Assembly: GCF_005048205.1 (NCBI RefSeq)
Contig: NZ_SUMF01000001.1
Span: 372,001 to 436,000 of the forward strand
DNA length: 64,000 nt
Direction: 5' to 3'
Source: Chitiniphilus eburneus
GTDB lineage: Bacteria > Pseudomonadota > Gammaproteobacteria > Burkholderiales > Chitinibacteraceae
The number at the start of each line of letters is the position of its first letter. Within the stretch, counting starts at the first letter, position 1. This document shows positions 27,373-36,556 of the stretch, one piece after another. Below the pieces are notes generated by a model, which was given only the letters and a program-made list of their open reading frames with translations, was not told where the DNA came from and searched no databases. Both the position numbers and the translations under genes were made by a program.

Positions 27373-28107
27373 TTACCGCTGGTTGGCCGGGTGGCATGGC
27401 CCCTGGCCCGAAATCAGTTCCATCTCGTTCTCGATCCAGGTTTCCACCTTGTCGCCCAGTTCGGTGGGCGTGCCCTCGGCCGGGATCACCGGCCCGATCC
27501 GCACGGTGATGGTGCCCGGATGCTTGAGAAACGAATTACGCGGCCAGAATTCGCCCGCGTTCAGCGCCACCGGCACCACCGGGATACCCAGCGCCAGCGC
27601 CAGCCGCGCGCCGCCCTGCTTGTACTTGATGCGTTTCCCGGCCGGCACGCGGGTGCCCTCGGGAAAGATACAGATCCAGAAGCCCTTGGCCAACCGGTCG
27701 CGCCCCTGGCTCATCACCAGGCGTTGCGATTCCGAGCGGTTGCTGCGGTCGATGCCGATCGGCGACGACGCTTTCAATCCCCAGCCGAAGAACGGAATCT
27801 TGAACAGTTCGCGCTTCAGGACATAGACGAAGGGCGGGAAGATGACCGGCAATGCCATCGTTTCCCACGCCGACTGGTGCTTGGAGAGAATCATCGCCGG
27901 GCCAGCGGGGATGTGCTCCCGCCCTTCCACACGATATTTGACGCCGCAGGTGATGCGCACCCACTGCACCTGACTCCAGCACCAACCGCTGATGATGCGA
28001 AAGCGCAATACCGGGGGCAGCGGCAGGATCAACAGGCAAAGAACGGCATAGGGCGGCGTGATCACAATCAGGCCCAGCCAGTACAACGCAGAACGAATCC
28101 AGATCAT
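27373..28107 (-). CDS. plsC: 1-acyl-sn-glycerol-3-phosphate acyltransferase
   Basis: Makes phosphatidic acid from lysophosphatidic acid at the inner membrane. The 244 residues have hydrophobic segments at about 8-32, then the acyltransferase block KHQSAWETM (a common variant of the NHxxxxD motif, with Glu for Asp), a central GWGLKASSPIGIDR region, and FPEGTR for substrate binding. The order gmhB-plsC on one strand next to glyQS is familiar from betaproteobacteria. Confidence 0.92.
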   Translation of the reverse strand: MIWIRSALYWLGLIVITPPYAVLCLLILPLPPVLRFRIISGWCWSQVQWVRITCGVKYRVEGREHIPAGPAMILSKHQSAWETMALPVIFPPFVYVLKRELFKIPFFGWGLKASSPIGIDRSNRSESQRLVMSQGRDRLAKGFWICIFPEGTRVPAGKRIKYKQGGARLALALGIPVVPVALNAGEFWPRNSFLKHPGTITVRIGPVIPAEGTPTELGDKVETWIENEMELISGQGPCHPANQR

Positions 28108-28138
28108 CGGTGAAAAACCTATCTACGGTGAAGGACGC

Positions 28139-28723
28139 CTAGGCGGCGTCGCGCGCGGGTGCGTCGGGATGAGGGCGGTGCAGCAACCATTGGGCAACGG
28201 CGGCCAGGTTGTCGAACACCTGGGTACCCGCCGGCAGATCGCCTTTGGCCTCGGTTTTGGCGCCATTGCCGGTCCGTACCAGCAGTGGCTTGCCGCCGAC
28301 GGCGGACACCGCCTGCAAATCACGCAGGCTATCGCCGACCATCAGGCAATCGGCGGGCGCCACATGAAAACGCTTGGCGATATCGAGCACCATGCCCGGC
28401 AGCGGCTTGCGACAGGCGCAGCCGGCATCGGGCGCATGTGGACAGAAGAAGATGGCGTCGATGTGACCGCCAGACTCGGCGACCGAACGATGCAGCTTGG
28501 CGTGGATGGCATTCAGCGTGGCCATATCGAAGATGCCACGCCCGATCGCCGACTGGTTGGTCGCGACCACCAGCAGATACCCGGCACGCGACAATTCGCT
28601 CACCGCCTCCAGGCTACCGGGAATCGGTAGCCATTCGTCCGGCGACTTCACGAAATCGGGCCGATCCTCATTGATCACGCCATCGCGGTCGAGGATCAGC
28701 AGTTTGACGGCGGCCTCTTTCAT
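28139..28723 (-). CDS. gmhB: D-glycero-beta-D-manno-heptose 1,7-bisphosphate 7-phosphatase
   Basis: HAD-superfamily phosphatase of the LPS heptose pathway, 194 residues. Nucleophile motif LDRDGVINED near residues 11-20, motif II in VVATNQSAIGRG, and the zinc loop CPHAPDAGCACRKPLPGM that marks GmhB. The late motif GDSLRDLQA completes the active site. It overlaps the upstream gene's stop by 4 bp and precedes plsC by 31 bp. Confidence 0.93.
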   Translation of the reverse strand: MKEAAVKLLILDRDGVINEDRPDFVKSPDEWLPIPGSLEAVSELSRAGYLLVVATNQSAIGRGIFDMATLNAIHAKLHRSVAESGGHIDAIFFCPHAPDAGCACRKPLPGMVLDIAKRFHVAPADCLMVGDSLRDLQAVSAVGGKPLLVRTGNGAKTEAKGDLPAGTQVFDNLAAVAQWLLHRPHPDAPARDAA

Positions 28724-29190
28724 AACGCCTTTAATTCCTCTCTGACACTTTGGACGCAGACTTCCAGCAGAACCTCCGCGTGCTTCGCAATCAGCGGATG
28801 CTCGTTATGGCGCAGCCACCAACTCACCCTCGCCCGATTTTCCTGAATCCAGGTGGTATAAGCCCGCTGATCCGTCCATCCCCCGATCATCTCGGCCTTG
28901 GTCCGCTCGGCCCAAGGGCGAATCTCTCTGGCGCACTCGGTCGCCATCGCCGCCTTCAGCTCAGCCAATCCGAATCCCAGCTCCGATTCCGGCGCTTCCT
29001 TCGCTGGCGCTGGTGGGCTCATCACGTAGCCGGGCTGATAATCCGGCGACTCGCAGCGCAAATATTCGTTGACCGCTTCGTCGTACACGGCAACATCACC
29101 GAAAGCTTCATAGACCGGCTTCACGCACTCCTCGGCCAATGCCTGTGCCGCCAGCAATACCGCCGCGACACCCATACAGAAACGCATCAT
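28720..29190 (-). CDS. Small secreted protein of unknown function
   Basis: A 156-residue protein with signal peptide (MMRFCMGVAAVLLAAQALA, cleaved before EECVKP). The mature part has four cysteines, is mostly helical and acidic, and contains the Trp-rich stretch ARVSWWLRHNEHPL. The chosen ATG lies 2 bp past the glyS stop, with GGAG five bases upstream; a GTG two codons earlier overlaps glyS. No family is recognised. The gene lies in a tight run with glyS and gmhB. Confidence 0.72.
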   Translation of the reverse strand: MMRFCMGVAAVLLAAQALAEECVKPVYEAFGDVAVYDEAVNEYLRCESPDYQPGYVMSPPAPAKEAPESELGFGLAELKAAMATECAREIRPWAERTKAEMIGGWTDQRAYTTWIQENRARVSWWLRHNEHPLIAKHAEVLLEVCVQSVREELKAL

Positions 29191-29192
29191 CT

Positions 29193-31253
29193 TCACTCCG
29201 CCAGCAGCGACAGTTCCGCCACCCGGTTCATCAGCCCGGCCAGCGCATTCAACAGCGCCAGTCGGTTACCGCGTACCGCCAAGTCGTCGGCCATCACCAT
29301 CACACCGTCGAAGAAGGCATCCACCGGCGCCTTGAGCGCGGCCAGCGTCTTCAGCGCGCGGGTGTAGTCATGGTCGGCCAGTGCCTGTGTCACCGGGCTG
29401 GTGACATTTTGCAGCGCGTCGTACAGCGCCTTTTCCGCAGGCTCGGCGAACAGGGCGGCGTTCAGCGCCGGCAGGCCGCCTTCGACCTTTTTCAGGATGT
29501 TGCGGATACGCTTGTTGGCGGCGGCCAGCGCGGCGGCCTCGGGCAGCGCCTTAAACTCGGCCACGGCCGCGAGACGGCGCTCGATGTCGTCCAGGCGGGT
29601 CGGCTGCAATGCGAGCACGGCGTCGATGTCGGCCCCGGGGTAATCGGCGGCCAGGTAGTTTTTCAGGCGCTCCAGCATGAAGCCATACACACCTTCCACC
29701 GTGCCTGTGGCGATCACACCATTCGGAAACGGCGCCACGGTGGCGGTCAGCAGCGCGCGCAGGTCCAGCGGCCGGTTCAGCAGCATGCGCAGTACACCCA
29801 GCGCGGCGCGGCGCAAGCCGAATGGATCCTTGTCGCCGGTGGGAATCATGCCGATGCCCCAGATGCCGACGATGGCTTCCAGCTTGTCGGCCAGCGCGAC
29901 GGCGGTGGCGGTCGGCGTCGATGGCAGGCTGTCGCCGGCGAAGCGCGGGTGGTAGTGGCCTTCGATGGCATCGGCCACCTCAAACGGCTCACCATCCAGC
30001 CGGGCGTAGTAAGTACCCATCACGCCTTGCAATTCGGGGAACTCGCCAACCATGTCGGACAACAGGTCCGCCTTGGCCAGATAGGCGGCACGCTCGGCAT
30101 GGGCACGGCTGGCCCCCAGCACCGGGCCGATTTCGCCCGCGATCTTCACCAGGCGTTCGACGCGTTCGAGCTGGCTGCCGATCTTGTTGTGGTACACCAC
30201 GTTGTACAGGCCTGGCACGCGTGCTTCGAGGCGCTTTTTCTGGTCCTGCTCGTAGAAGAACTTGGCGTCGGACAGCCGCGCGCGCAACACACGGGCATTG
30301 CCTTCGACGATATGCACCGGGTCGGCGGTCTCCAGGTTGGAAACCAGCAGGAACCGGTTGGTCAGCTTGCCGGCGGCATCCAGCAGCGGGAAATACTTCT
30401 GGTTCTGCTGCATGGTGAGAATCAGGCATTCCTGCGGCACTTTCAGGAAGTCCGCCTCGAACTCGCCGACCAGCACCACCGGCCATTCCACCAGCGCGGT
30501 CACTTCGTTGAACAGCGCTTCGTCGGCGGCAATGGTGGCGCCCAGCCTGCCTGCCTCTTCCTTCAGTTTCTGATCGATCAGCGCGCGGCGGGCATCGAAG
30601 CTGGCCACCACCTTGCCGGTCTCGTACAGCGTGCGCGCATAGGACTCGGCATCGGTCAGGGTGATCTCGCCCTGCGACAGGAAGCGATGGCCACGCGTGA
30701 CGCGGCCCGATTGCAGGTGCAGCACGCCACCGGGGATGACATCGGCGCCGTGCAGCATCACTAGGCCGTGCACCGGGCGGATGAACTGACCGTCGCGGTC
30801 GCCCCAGCGCATCATCTTGGGTGCCGGCAGCTTGCGCAACGCGGCGTCCACCAGCCCGGACAACACTTCGGCCAGCGGCTGGCCCGGCTTCACCGAGCGG
30901 AACACGAACACATCCTGCTTGCCATCGGAGCCTTGTTCCAGCTCGGAAACCTGCACGCCGCAGCTGCGGGCGAAGCCGGCCAGCGCCGGGGTCGGCGCGC
31001 CATCCTTGAAGCCGGCTGCCACGGCAGGGCCGCGTCGCTCCACATGCTGGTCCGGCTGCACCGCCAGCACGCCGGACACAGTCACGGCCAGCCGGCGCGG
31101 GCTGGCGAAGGCATGGTGTTGCGCATCCTTGGCGACGAAACCCAGGCGGGCGAGTTCGTCGAAGATGGTCTGGGCGAACACGGCGCCCAGCTTGGGCAGC
31201 GCCTTCGGCGGCAGCTCTTCGGTCAACAGTTCGATCAGCAGAGTCTGGGACAT
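29193..31253 (-). CDS. glyS: Glycyl-tRNA synthetase beta subunit
   Basis: Beta subunit of the bacterial alpha2beta2 glycyl-tRNA synthetase; it carries tRNA-binding and HD-like domains. The 686 residues match the family and begin MSQTLLIELLTEELPPKALP, a highly characteristic start at 31251-31253. The C-terminal anticodon-binding region ends DFFDGVMVMADD-type then ALAGLMNRVAELSLLAE. It is separated from glyQ by a small lipoprotein gene, only 4 bp from glyS. Confidence 0.96.
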   Translation of the reverse strand: MSQTLLIELLTEELPPKALPKLGAVFAQTIFDELARLGFVAKDAQHHAFASPRRLAVTVSGVLAVQPDQHVERRGPAVAAGFKDGAPTPALAGFARSCGVQVSELEQGSDGKQDVFVFRSVKPGQPLAEVLSGLVDAALRKLPAPKMMRWGDRDGQFIRPVHGLVMLHGADVIPGGVLHLQSGRVTRGHRFLSQGEITLTDAESYARTLYETGKVVASFDARRALIDQKLKEEAGRLGATIAADEALFNEVTALVEWPVVLVGEFEADFLKVPQECLILTMQQNQKYFPLLDAAGKLTNRFLLVSNLETADPVHIVEGNARVLRARLSDAKFFYEQDQKKRLEARVPGLYNVVYHNKIGSQLERVERLVKIAGEIGPVLGASRAHAERAAYLAKADLLSDMVGEFPELQGVMGTYYARLDGEPFEVADAIEGHYHPRFAGDSLPSTPTATAVALADKLEAIVGIWGIGMIPTGDKDPFGLRRAALGVLRMLLNRPLDLRALLTATVAPFPNGVIATGTVEGVYGFMLERLKNYLAADYPGADIDAVLALQPTRLDDIERRLAAVAEFKALPEAAALAAANKRIRNILKKVEGGLPALNAALFAEPAEKALYDALQNVTSPVTQALADHDYTRALKTLAALKAPVDAFFDGVMVMADDLAVRGNRLALLNALAGLMNRVAELSLLAE

Positions 31254-31257
31254 GGGT

Positions 31258-31743
31258 TTACTCGTCGTCCTTGTCTTTTTGTGCGTCCTTGGCGGCCATG
31301 ATCTTGCAGACCTGGCGGATGAAATCGGCGCCAAAGGTATTGGGTTCGGGGGTCTGGAACTCCCACTGGTAGCCGGGCACGTCGTAACGGGCGATATCGC
31401 CGTCGTTCTCGTCGCGCAGCTCAGCAGCTGTCTCGGCCATGCGCCCGCTATTGCATTCGACGGCGAGGCGCGCGTACTTCCGGTTGAACACGCCCTTGGA
31501 GACGCCATCGACCTGCGGCTCGCGGAATTCCTGGCGCATCCAGACGTAGGTGTACAGATTGCTGCCGGAGCGGTCGTGGTGCGAAATCGACTTCACGTCG
31601 ACGAACACTTCGAAATCCGGCATCTCGCCATAGCTGCGCCAGTCGCCCTTGAACGGCACGGGCTCGGGGCCCCTGGCGCCATCCTCGTATTTCTTGCAGG
31701 CACACAGCGACAGCGCGAGGGCAAGGACGAGGACGGTCTTCAT
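31258..31743 (-). CDS. Lipoprotein with surface-adhesin-E-like domain
   Basis: A 161-residue predicted lipoprotein, signal MKTVLVLALALSLCAC with a lipobox cysteine at 14 or 16. The mature region shows a pattern like that of surface-adhesin protein E: a strand EVFVDVKSISH, then YTYVWMRQEF, a later LAVECNSGRM and a cysteine near the end (FIRQVCKI). The acidic tail is KDKDDE-like. It is inserted between glyQ (13 bp upstream) and glyS (4 bp downstream), so it is co-transcribed with them. The family call is by pattern only. Confidence 0.7.
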   Translation of the reverse strand: MKTVLVLALALSLCACKKYEDGARGPEPVPFKGDWRSYGEMPDFEVFVDVKSISHHDRSGSNLYTYVWMRQEFREPQVDGVSKGVFNRKYARLAVECNSGRMAETAAELRDENDGDIARYDVPGYQWEFQTPEPNTFGADFIRQVCKIMAAKDAQKDKDDE

Positions 31744-31756
31744 GGGGTGGCTCCGG

Positions 31757-32653
31757 TCAGGCCTGTGCCGGCTGGCACATCGGGAAGCCCAGGCGTTCGC
31801 GGCTTTCGTAATAGGCTTGCGCCACGCCGCGTGCCAGGGTGCGGATACGGCCGATGTAGGCGGCGCGTTCGGTGACCGAGATCGCCCCGCGCGCGTCGAG
31901 CAGGTTGAAGGTATGGGCAGCCTTCAGGATCATCTCGTAGCCCGGCAACGGCAGGCCCGCTTCCAGCAGCTTCTGCGCTTCGCCTTCGAAACTGTTGAAC
32001 AGGCTGAGCAGCAGCTCGACGTTGGAATGCTCGAAGTTGTAGGTGGATTGCTCCACCTCGTTCTGGTGGTAGATATCGCCGTAGGTCACTTTCTGGCCAT
32101 TGGGGAACTGCGTCCACACTAGGTCGTAGACGTTCTCCACGCCTTGCAGGTACATCGCCAGGCGTTCGGTGCCGTAGGTGATCTCGCCCAGCACCGGCTT
32201 GCAATCCAGGCCGCCGACCTGCTGGAAATAGGTGAACTGCGTGACTTCCATGCCGTTCAGCCACACTTCCCAACCCAGGCCCCAGGCACCGAGCGTGGGG
32301 TTTTCCCAATCGTCCTCGACGAAACGGATGTCATGCACGGTGGGATCGATGCCCAGTTCGCGCAGACTGCCCAGGTACAGATCCTGGATATTGTCCGGGC
32401 TGGGCTTGAGCACCACCTGGAATTGGTAGTAGTGCTGGAGGCGGTTGGGGTTCTCGCCGTAGCGGCCATCCTTGGGACGGCGGCTGGGCTGTACGTACGC
32501 GGCATTCCATGGCTCCGGGCCGATGGAACGCAGGAAGGTGGCGGTGTGGCTGGTGCCAGCCCCCATTTCCATGTCGTAGGGCTGCAACAAGGCACAACCC
32601 TGGCGGCCCCAGTAATTCTGGAGCGTGAGCAAGATTTCCTGGAAAGTCAGCAT
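31757..32653 (-). CDS. glyQ: Glycyl-tRNA synthetase alpha subunit
   Basis: Catalytic class II subunit of glycyl-tRNA synthetase, 298 residues. The start [20 protein letters not shown] is diagnostic, and the longer frame from 32743 is rejected for that reason. Conserved catalytic segments are [31 protein letters not shown] and [15 protein letters not shown]. It leads the run glyQ-lipoprotein-glyS-secreted protein-gmhB-plsC-ygjP. Confidence 0.97.
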   Translation of the reverse strand: MLTFQEILLTLQNYWGRQGCALLQPYDMEMGAGTSHTATFLRSIGPEPWNAAYVQPSRRPKDGRYGENPNRLQHYYQFQVVLKPSPDNIQDLYLGSLRELGIDPTVHDIRFVEDDWENPTLGAWGLGWEVWLNGMEVTQFTYFQQVGGLDCKPVLGEITYGTERLAMYLQGVENVYDLVWTQFPNGQKVTYGDIYHQNEVEQSTYNFEHSNVELLLSLFNSFEGEAQKLLEAGLPLPGYEMILKAAHTFNLLDARGAISVTERAAYIGRIRTLARGVAQAYYESRERLGFPMCQPAQA

Positions 32654-33033
32654 CGTCTTCTTGGCTTCCAACCCCTGATTTCCCCGAGGTGCGGGTAAGA
32701 ACCTGTATGCGGTCTTGTCGCGGCAACGGCGGCCCTGACGCATGCCGCCGGCCGGCTGGTTAACCGATGATTCTACTTGCTTTTACCCGCAGCCCGCCAT
32801 TGACGCCCCCCGCCAGGTTCGGGTGCAACACAATAATTTGCACGGAGCGCGGGCCCGGAACCGTGGCTTCAAGCCGCACGCGGCATGGCGTCCGATCGCA
32901 GCACCGTAACGAGGCGAACACAGCATGACATCCAGCGTCAGCCGGGTTTAGGTTTCGAGTAGAATGGAGCGGTCCGCCGGAACCATCGCGGGCGCTGCCT
33001 TTCTACCTTTCTTCGCTCCGGCCCGCCGTCCTC
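32654..33033. other. Intergenic region between divergent glyQ and slt
   Basis: About 380 bp without a recognisable gene. It should contain both promoters. A small inverted repeat GTGCAA-9 bp-TTGCAC at 32823-32843, around the AT-rich core CACAATAAT, could be an operator, but nothing identifies a regulator. Confidence 0.4.
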
Positions 33034-34935
33034 ATGAAATCGTTCCTCGCCCTCGCCCTGTTGTCGCTCAGTTTCTCCGCCCAGGCCGCACTCGATCTGG
33101 ATGCGCTGCGGGAGGCGGTACGCAACCGCAGCCTGGCGCAACTCTCGGCGCTGGCCAACAGCGCCGTTGGCGATCCGCTGGAGATGTATCCGCGTTATCA
33201 CCTGCTGTCCGCACAACTGGCAAATACGCCGCCCGACGACGACATCCGGGCCTTCCTGAGCCGCTACGATGGCTCGCCGCTGGCCGACAAATTGCGCGGT
33301 GAATGGATTTCCTCGCTGGGCAAGCGCGGCAACTGGGATCAGTTGCTGGCCGAGTATCCCAAGCTGGACAGTCCCGGCACCGAAGCCGAATGCTATGCCG
33401 CACAAGCCGGATTGGCGCGCGGCCGCAATGCGGGCGCCCTGCAGGTCAAGCGATTGTGGGCCATCGGGCGGGCGCAGCCCGACGCCTGCGGTGCGGTGTT
33501 CGACTGGCTGTTCGCCAATGGCCAGCTCGGCACCGATGACACCTGGACACGCATTCGCGATGCGCTGAGCCGTAACAACACCGATTTCGCCCGCCAGATC
33601 GCGGCGCGCGTCGGCAGCCCGCCGGAACTCCAGAACAAATCGCTCGCGCAGGCCGCCGCCAATCCGGTGAAGGCATTGCTCGGCTATGGCAGCGCCGACC
33701 GCCGCGCATCGCGAGAGGCCGCGCTGTACGCCCTGTCGCGCCTGGCGCGCACCAACCCGGACGCCGCCGCGGCATGGCTGGAAAACCGTACCGACAACTG
33801 GCCGGCCGAAGATCGCCGCTACGGCTGGCTGCAAGTGGCCGAAACCGCCGCCAAGGCACGTCATGCCCAGGCCAGCGCCTGGTTCGGCAATGGCTTTCCC
33901 GCCATGACGCCGGCCGGCCGCGCCTGGTCGATCCGCGCCGCCCTGCGCGCCAAGGATATCAATGCCGTGCTCGCCCGCGTGGAGGCCCTGCCCGCGGAGG
34001 AAGCCGATGAGCCGGCCTGGCGCTACTGGAAGGCCCAGGCGCTCAAGGCCAGACAGCGCGAGGCCGAGGCCGAAGCCCTGCTGGCCAGTGTCGCCAGCAA
34101 TGACGATTTCTACGGTCTGCTGGCGCTCGGCGAACTGAAAACCCCCGTGGCCCTGAACCCATCACTACCCTATCGCCCCACCGAGCAGGAAATCGCCACG
34201 ATGCGCGCCCGGCCCGGCCTGACCCGCGCGCTGACCCTGCTGAACGGCGGCTGGCGCAACGAGGGCGTGCGCGAATGGAACTGGGGCCTGCGCGGCGCCA
34301 GCGAGCCGGAACTGATCGCCGCATCGATGCTGGCGCAGCGCGAAGGCTTCTATGACCGCTCGATCTATGCCGCCGAGCGCGCGAAGGGGTTTTCCGATAT
34401 CTCGCTGCGCTATCCGCTGCCGTTCCGCGGCGACATCGAACGCGAGGCACGCAGCAACGGCCTGGACCCGGCCTGGGTCTATGGCCTGATCCGCCAGGAA
34501 AGCCGCTTCATCACCGATGCCCGCTCCTCGGTCGGCGCCGGCGGGCTGATGCAATTGATGCCGGCAACCGCCAAATGGGTGGCGGGCAAGATGGGCGACA
34601 AGCGCTTCAACCCCGCCGACGTGCACCACGCCGAATCCAATCTACAGATGGGCACCTTCTATCTGCGCTACATCCTGGATCGGCTGGAATCGCACCCGGT
34701 GCTCGCCACCGCTGGCTACAACGCCGGCCCCGGCCGCGCGCGCGGCTGGCAGGAACCCGATTCCCTGGATGCGGCGATCTATATCGAGACGATCCCGTTC
34801 GACGAAACCCGGGATTACGTGAAGAAAGTGCTGGCGAACGCCCAGGTCTACCGCTATGCCTTCCCCAAGGCCCCGACGTTGCAGGAACGGCTGGCGCCGA
34901 TTCCGCCGCGAGGTGGCGTGGTGGACGCCCCCTGA
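33034..34935 (+). CDS. slt: Soluble lytic murein transglycosylase
   Basis: Periplasmic enzyme that cleaves peptidoglycan to 1,6-anhydromuropeptides. The 633 residues comprise signal peptide 1-19 (ending FSAQA), a long alpha-superhelical U/L region (about 20-450) and the C-terminal catalytic domain. Catalytic Glu489 is in GLIRQESRF, followed by GAGGLMQLMPATAKWV and AGYNAGPGRARGW. The length is typical of Slt70-like enzymes. A GC-rich hairpin follows the stop at about 34942-34984. Confidence 0.94.
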   Translation: MKSFLALALLSLSFSAQAALDLDALREAVRNRSLAQLSALANSAVGDPLEMYPRYHLLSAQLANTPPDDDIRAFLSRYDGSPLADKLRGEWISSLGKRGNWDQLLAEYPKLDSPGTEAECYAAQAGLARGRNAGALQVKRLWAIGRAQPDACGAVFDWLFANGQLGTDDTWTRIRDALSRNNTDFARQIAARVGSPPELQNKSLAQAAANPVKALLGYGSADRRASREAALYALSRLARTNPDAAAAWLENRTDNWPAEDRRYGWLQVAETAAKARHAQASAWFGNGFPAMTPAGRAWSIRAALRAKDINAVLARVEALPAEEADEPAWRYWKAQALKARQREAEAEALLASVASNDDFYGLLALGELKTPVALNPSLPYRPTEQEIATMRARPGLTRALTLLNGGWRNEGVREWNWGLRGASEPELIAASMLAQREGFYDRSIYAAERAKGFSDISLRYPLPFRGDIEREARSNGLDPAWVYGLIRQESRFITDARSSVGAGGLMQLMPATAKWVAGKMGDKRFNPADVHHAESNLQMGTFYLRYILDRLESHPVLATAGYNAGPGRARGWQEPDSLDAAIYIETIPFDETRDYVKKVLANAQVYRYAFPKAPTLQERLAPIPPRGGVVDAP

Positions 34936-35061
34936 CCTAACGCAAGGCCCTGCCCGGGGCAGCGGGGCTAAGCTAAGGCCCCTTGCGCACCGGCACATTT
35001 CGCGAATACGGGCACGCCACGATGGCGGCCAGCCGGGCGTTCAAATCTGCCGGAGGTCGCC

Positions 35062-36021
35062 ATGCCAGCACGCATATCCAATCGCGAACGCGCCATCCTG
35101 TTGATCGGAGGCAGCGGCTTCATCGGCAGCCGCATCGCGGCGCGCCTGGCCGGCGCCGGCCACCGCGTCACCGTTCCCACCCGCCGCGAAGCCAACGCCC
35201 GTGACCTGCTGCTGTTGCCGCAGCTGGACATCGCCATCGCCGACGTCCACCAGCCGGCGCAACTGGCGGCCCTGATGCGCGACCAGGATGTGGTCATCAA
35301 CCTGGTTGGCATCCTGCAAGGTCGCCCCGCCGCATTCCAGCGCGCGCATCTCGGGTTGACCGAAAAGATCCTCGATGCCTGCCATGCCACCAACGTGATG
35401 CGCTACCTGCACATGAGCGCGCTGGGCGCCGATCTGTTCGGGCCCTCGCACTACCTGCGCAGCAAGGGCGAGGCGGAAGCTCGCGTGCGCGCCAGCGAGC
35501 TGGACTGGACCATCTACCGCCCCTCGGTCGTGTTCGGCGAGGGTGACCGTTTTCTCAACCTGTTCGCCAGCATGCAGCGCACCTTGCCGGTGGTGCCGCT
35601 GGCCTGCGCCAAGGCGCGCTTCCAGCCGGTATGGGTGGGCGACGTGGCACGGGCCTTCGAACAGGGCGTACTGCGCGCAGACCTGATCGGCCAGTCGCTG
35701 AACCTGGTCGGGCCCCAGGTCTACACCCTGGCGGAGCTGGTGAAGCTGGCTGGCCAGTTGAGCGGACACCCCCGCCCCATCCTGCCGCTCGCCCATGGCA
35801 TCGCCCGCGTCGAAGCGGCCCTGATGGCGCTGCTGCCCAATCCGCCGCTATCGCGCGACAACCTGGATTCGATGCGCCACGACAGCGTCGATCCGGCGGG
35901 TTTTCCTGCGCAACTGGGCTTCGAGCCGGCATCGCTCGAAGCGGTGGCCCCAACCTACCTCAAGCCCGATCCGCGACTCTATCGCTGGCGGCACGAGGCG
36001 CACCATCCCGCGCAACGATGA
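35062..36021 (+). CDS. NDUFA9-like NAD(P)-binding protein (atypical SDR)
   Basis: A 319-residue extended short-chain-dehydrogenase-like protein. The Rossmann motif IGGSGFIGSRIAARL is at about 14-28, followed by NLVGIL and YLHMSALGAD. The tyrosine of the YxxxK motif is present as HYLRSKGEAE. Bacterial relatives of complex I subunit NDUFA9 have this layout, and they are thought to bind nucleotide or quinone-related ligands without a clear reaction. It is preceded by GGAGG and follows slt by about 125 bp. Confidence 0.82.
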   Translation: MPARISNRERAILLIGGSGFIGSRIAARLAGAGHRVTVPTRREANARDLLLLPQLDIAIADVHQPAQLAALMRDQDVVINLVGILQGRPAAFQRAHLGLTEKILDACHATNVMRYLHMSALGADLFGPSHYLRSKGEAEARVRASELDWTIYRPSVVFGEGDRFLNLFASMQRTLPVVPLACAKARFQPVWVGDVARAFEQGVLRADLIGQSLNLVGPQVYTLAELVKLAGQLSGHPRPILPLAHGIARVEAALMALLPNPPLSRDNLDSMRHDSVDPAGFPAQLGFEPASLEAVAPTYLKPDPRLYRWRHEAHHPAQR

Positions 36022-36138
36022 TTCCCTGCCCATCCAGGGCGGGCGTCATCACGTGAAGTTTCAAGTTTTCAAACTCGCCCTAGAATGGTTTCATGTTCCG
36101 CTAGGTCGATTCCCACCCCACCGCTGGAGTTCCACCGC

Positions 36139-36393
36139 ATGCAAATGATGCTCGGCAATCTGCCCCCCGATACCACGATCGACGACGTCCGTGAGTTGCT
36201 CGAATCGCTGGGGGTGCCCGGTGTAAGCGAAATCACCGTCTCCGCCGGCCTGGGCGAGCGCGCCAACGCGCTGGTCAAACTGGATGAAGCAGTGAGCAGT
36301 GCCGCCGTTTCCGCCATTTGTGGCCAGCTCAATGGTCACCACTGGAAAGGTCACGACATCACGGCCAGCCATACCAATCTGGGCTGGGGCTGA
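36139..36393 (+). CDS. Small RRM-like RNA-binding protein
   Basis: An 84-residue protein with the beta-alpha-beta pattern of an RNA recognition motif. MMLGNLPPDTTIDDVREL matches RNP2 and the first helix, and ANALVKLDEA matches the RNP1 strand, though RNP1 lacks its usual aromatics. The ATG at 36139 has GGAG nine bases upstream. Alternative frames starting at 36085 lack a ribosome site. Two hairpins follow. RNA binding is inferred from fold only. Confidence 0.72.
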   Translation: MQMMLGNLPPDTTIDDVRELLESLGVPGVSEITVSAGLGERANALVKLDEAVSSAAVSAICGQLNGHHWKGHDITASHTNLGWG

Positions 36394-36454
36394 CCCCCTC
36401 GGCCAACCGCCAGGAAGCTGAGCTTGGATTGGCAACCGATCGCCAATCCGCTGT

Positions 36455-36488
36455 GGGCCGGACATCGCAAGATGTTCCGGCCCTTCTG
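36455..36488 (+). terminator. Likely terminator after the RRM-like gene
   Basis: A strong stem GGGCCGGA-CATC/GATG-T-TCCGGCCC with a GCAA loop and one bulge, followed by only a short T pair. A second perfect 7-bp hairpin (GATTGGC/GCCAATC) lies just upstream at 36427-36448. Confidence 0.5.
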
Positions 36489-36556
36489 CCATCTTTCACT
36501 GTCGCCCATCGCAGCCCAGCGCTACGATGGCCTTTCTTCCACGATGGGGATACACG

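Noticed and set aside
36038-36084. Possible degenerate copy of the 266-bp element ends (GGGCG...ACTCGCCCTAG)
   Set aside because: Only about ten bases match copy A exactly and the rest of the palindrome is poor, so chance is likely.
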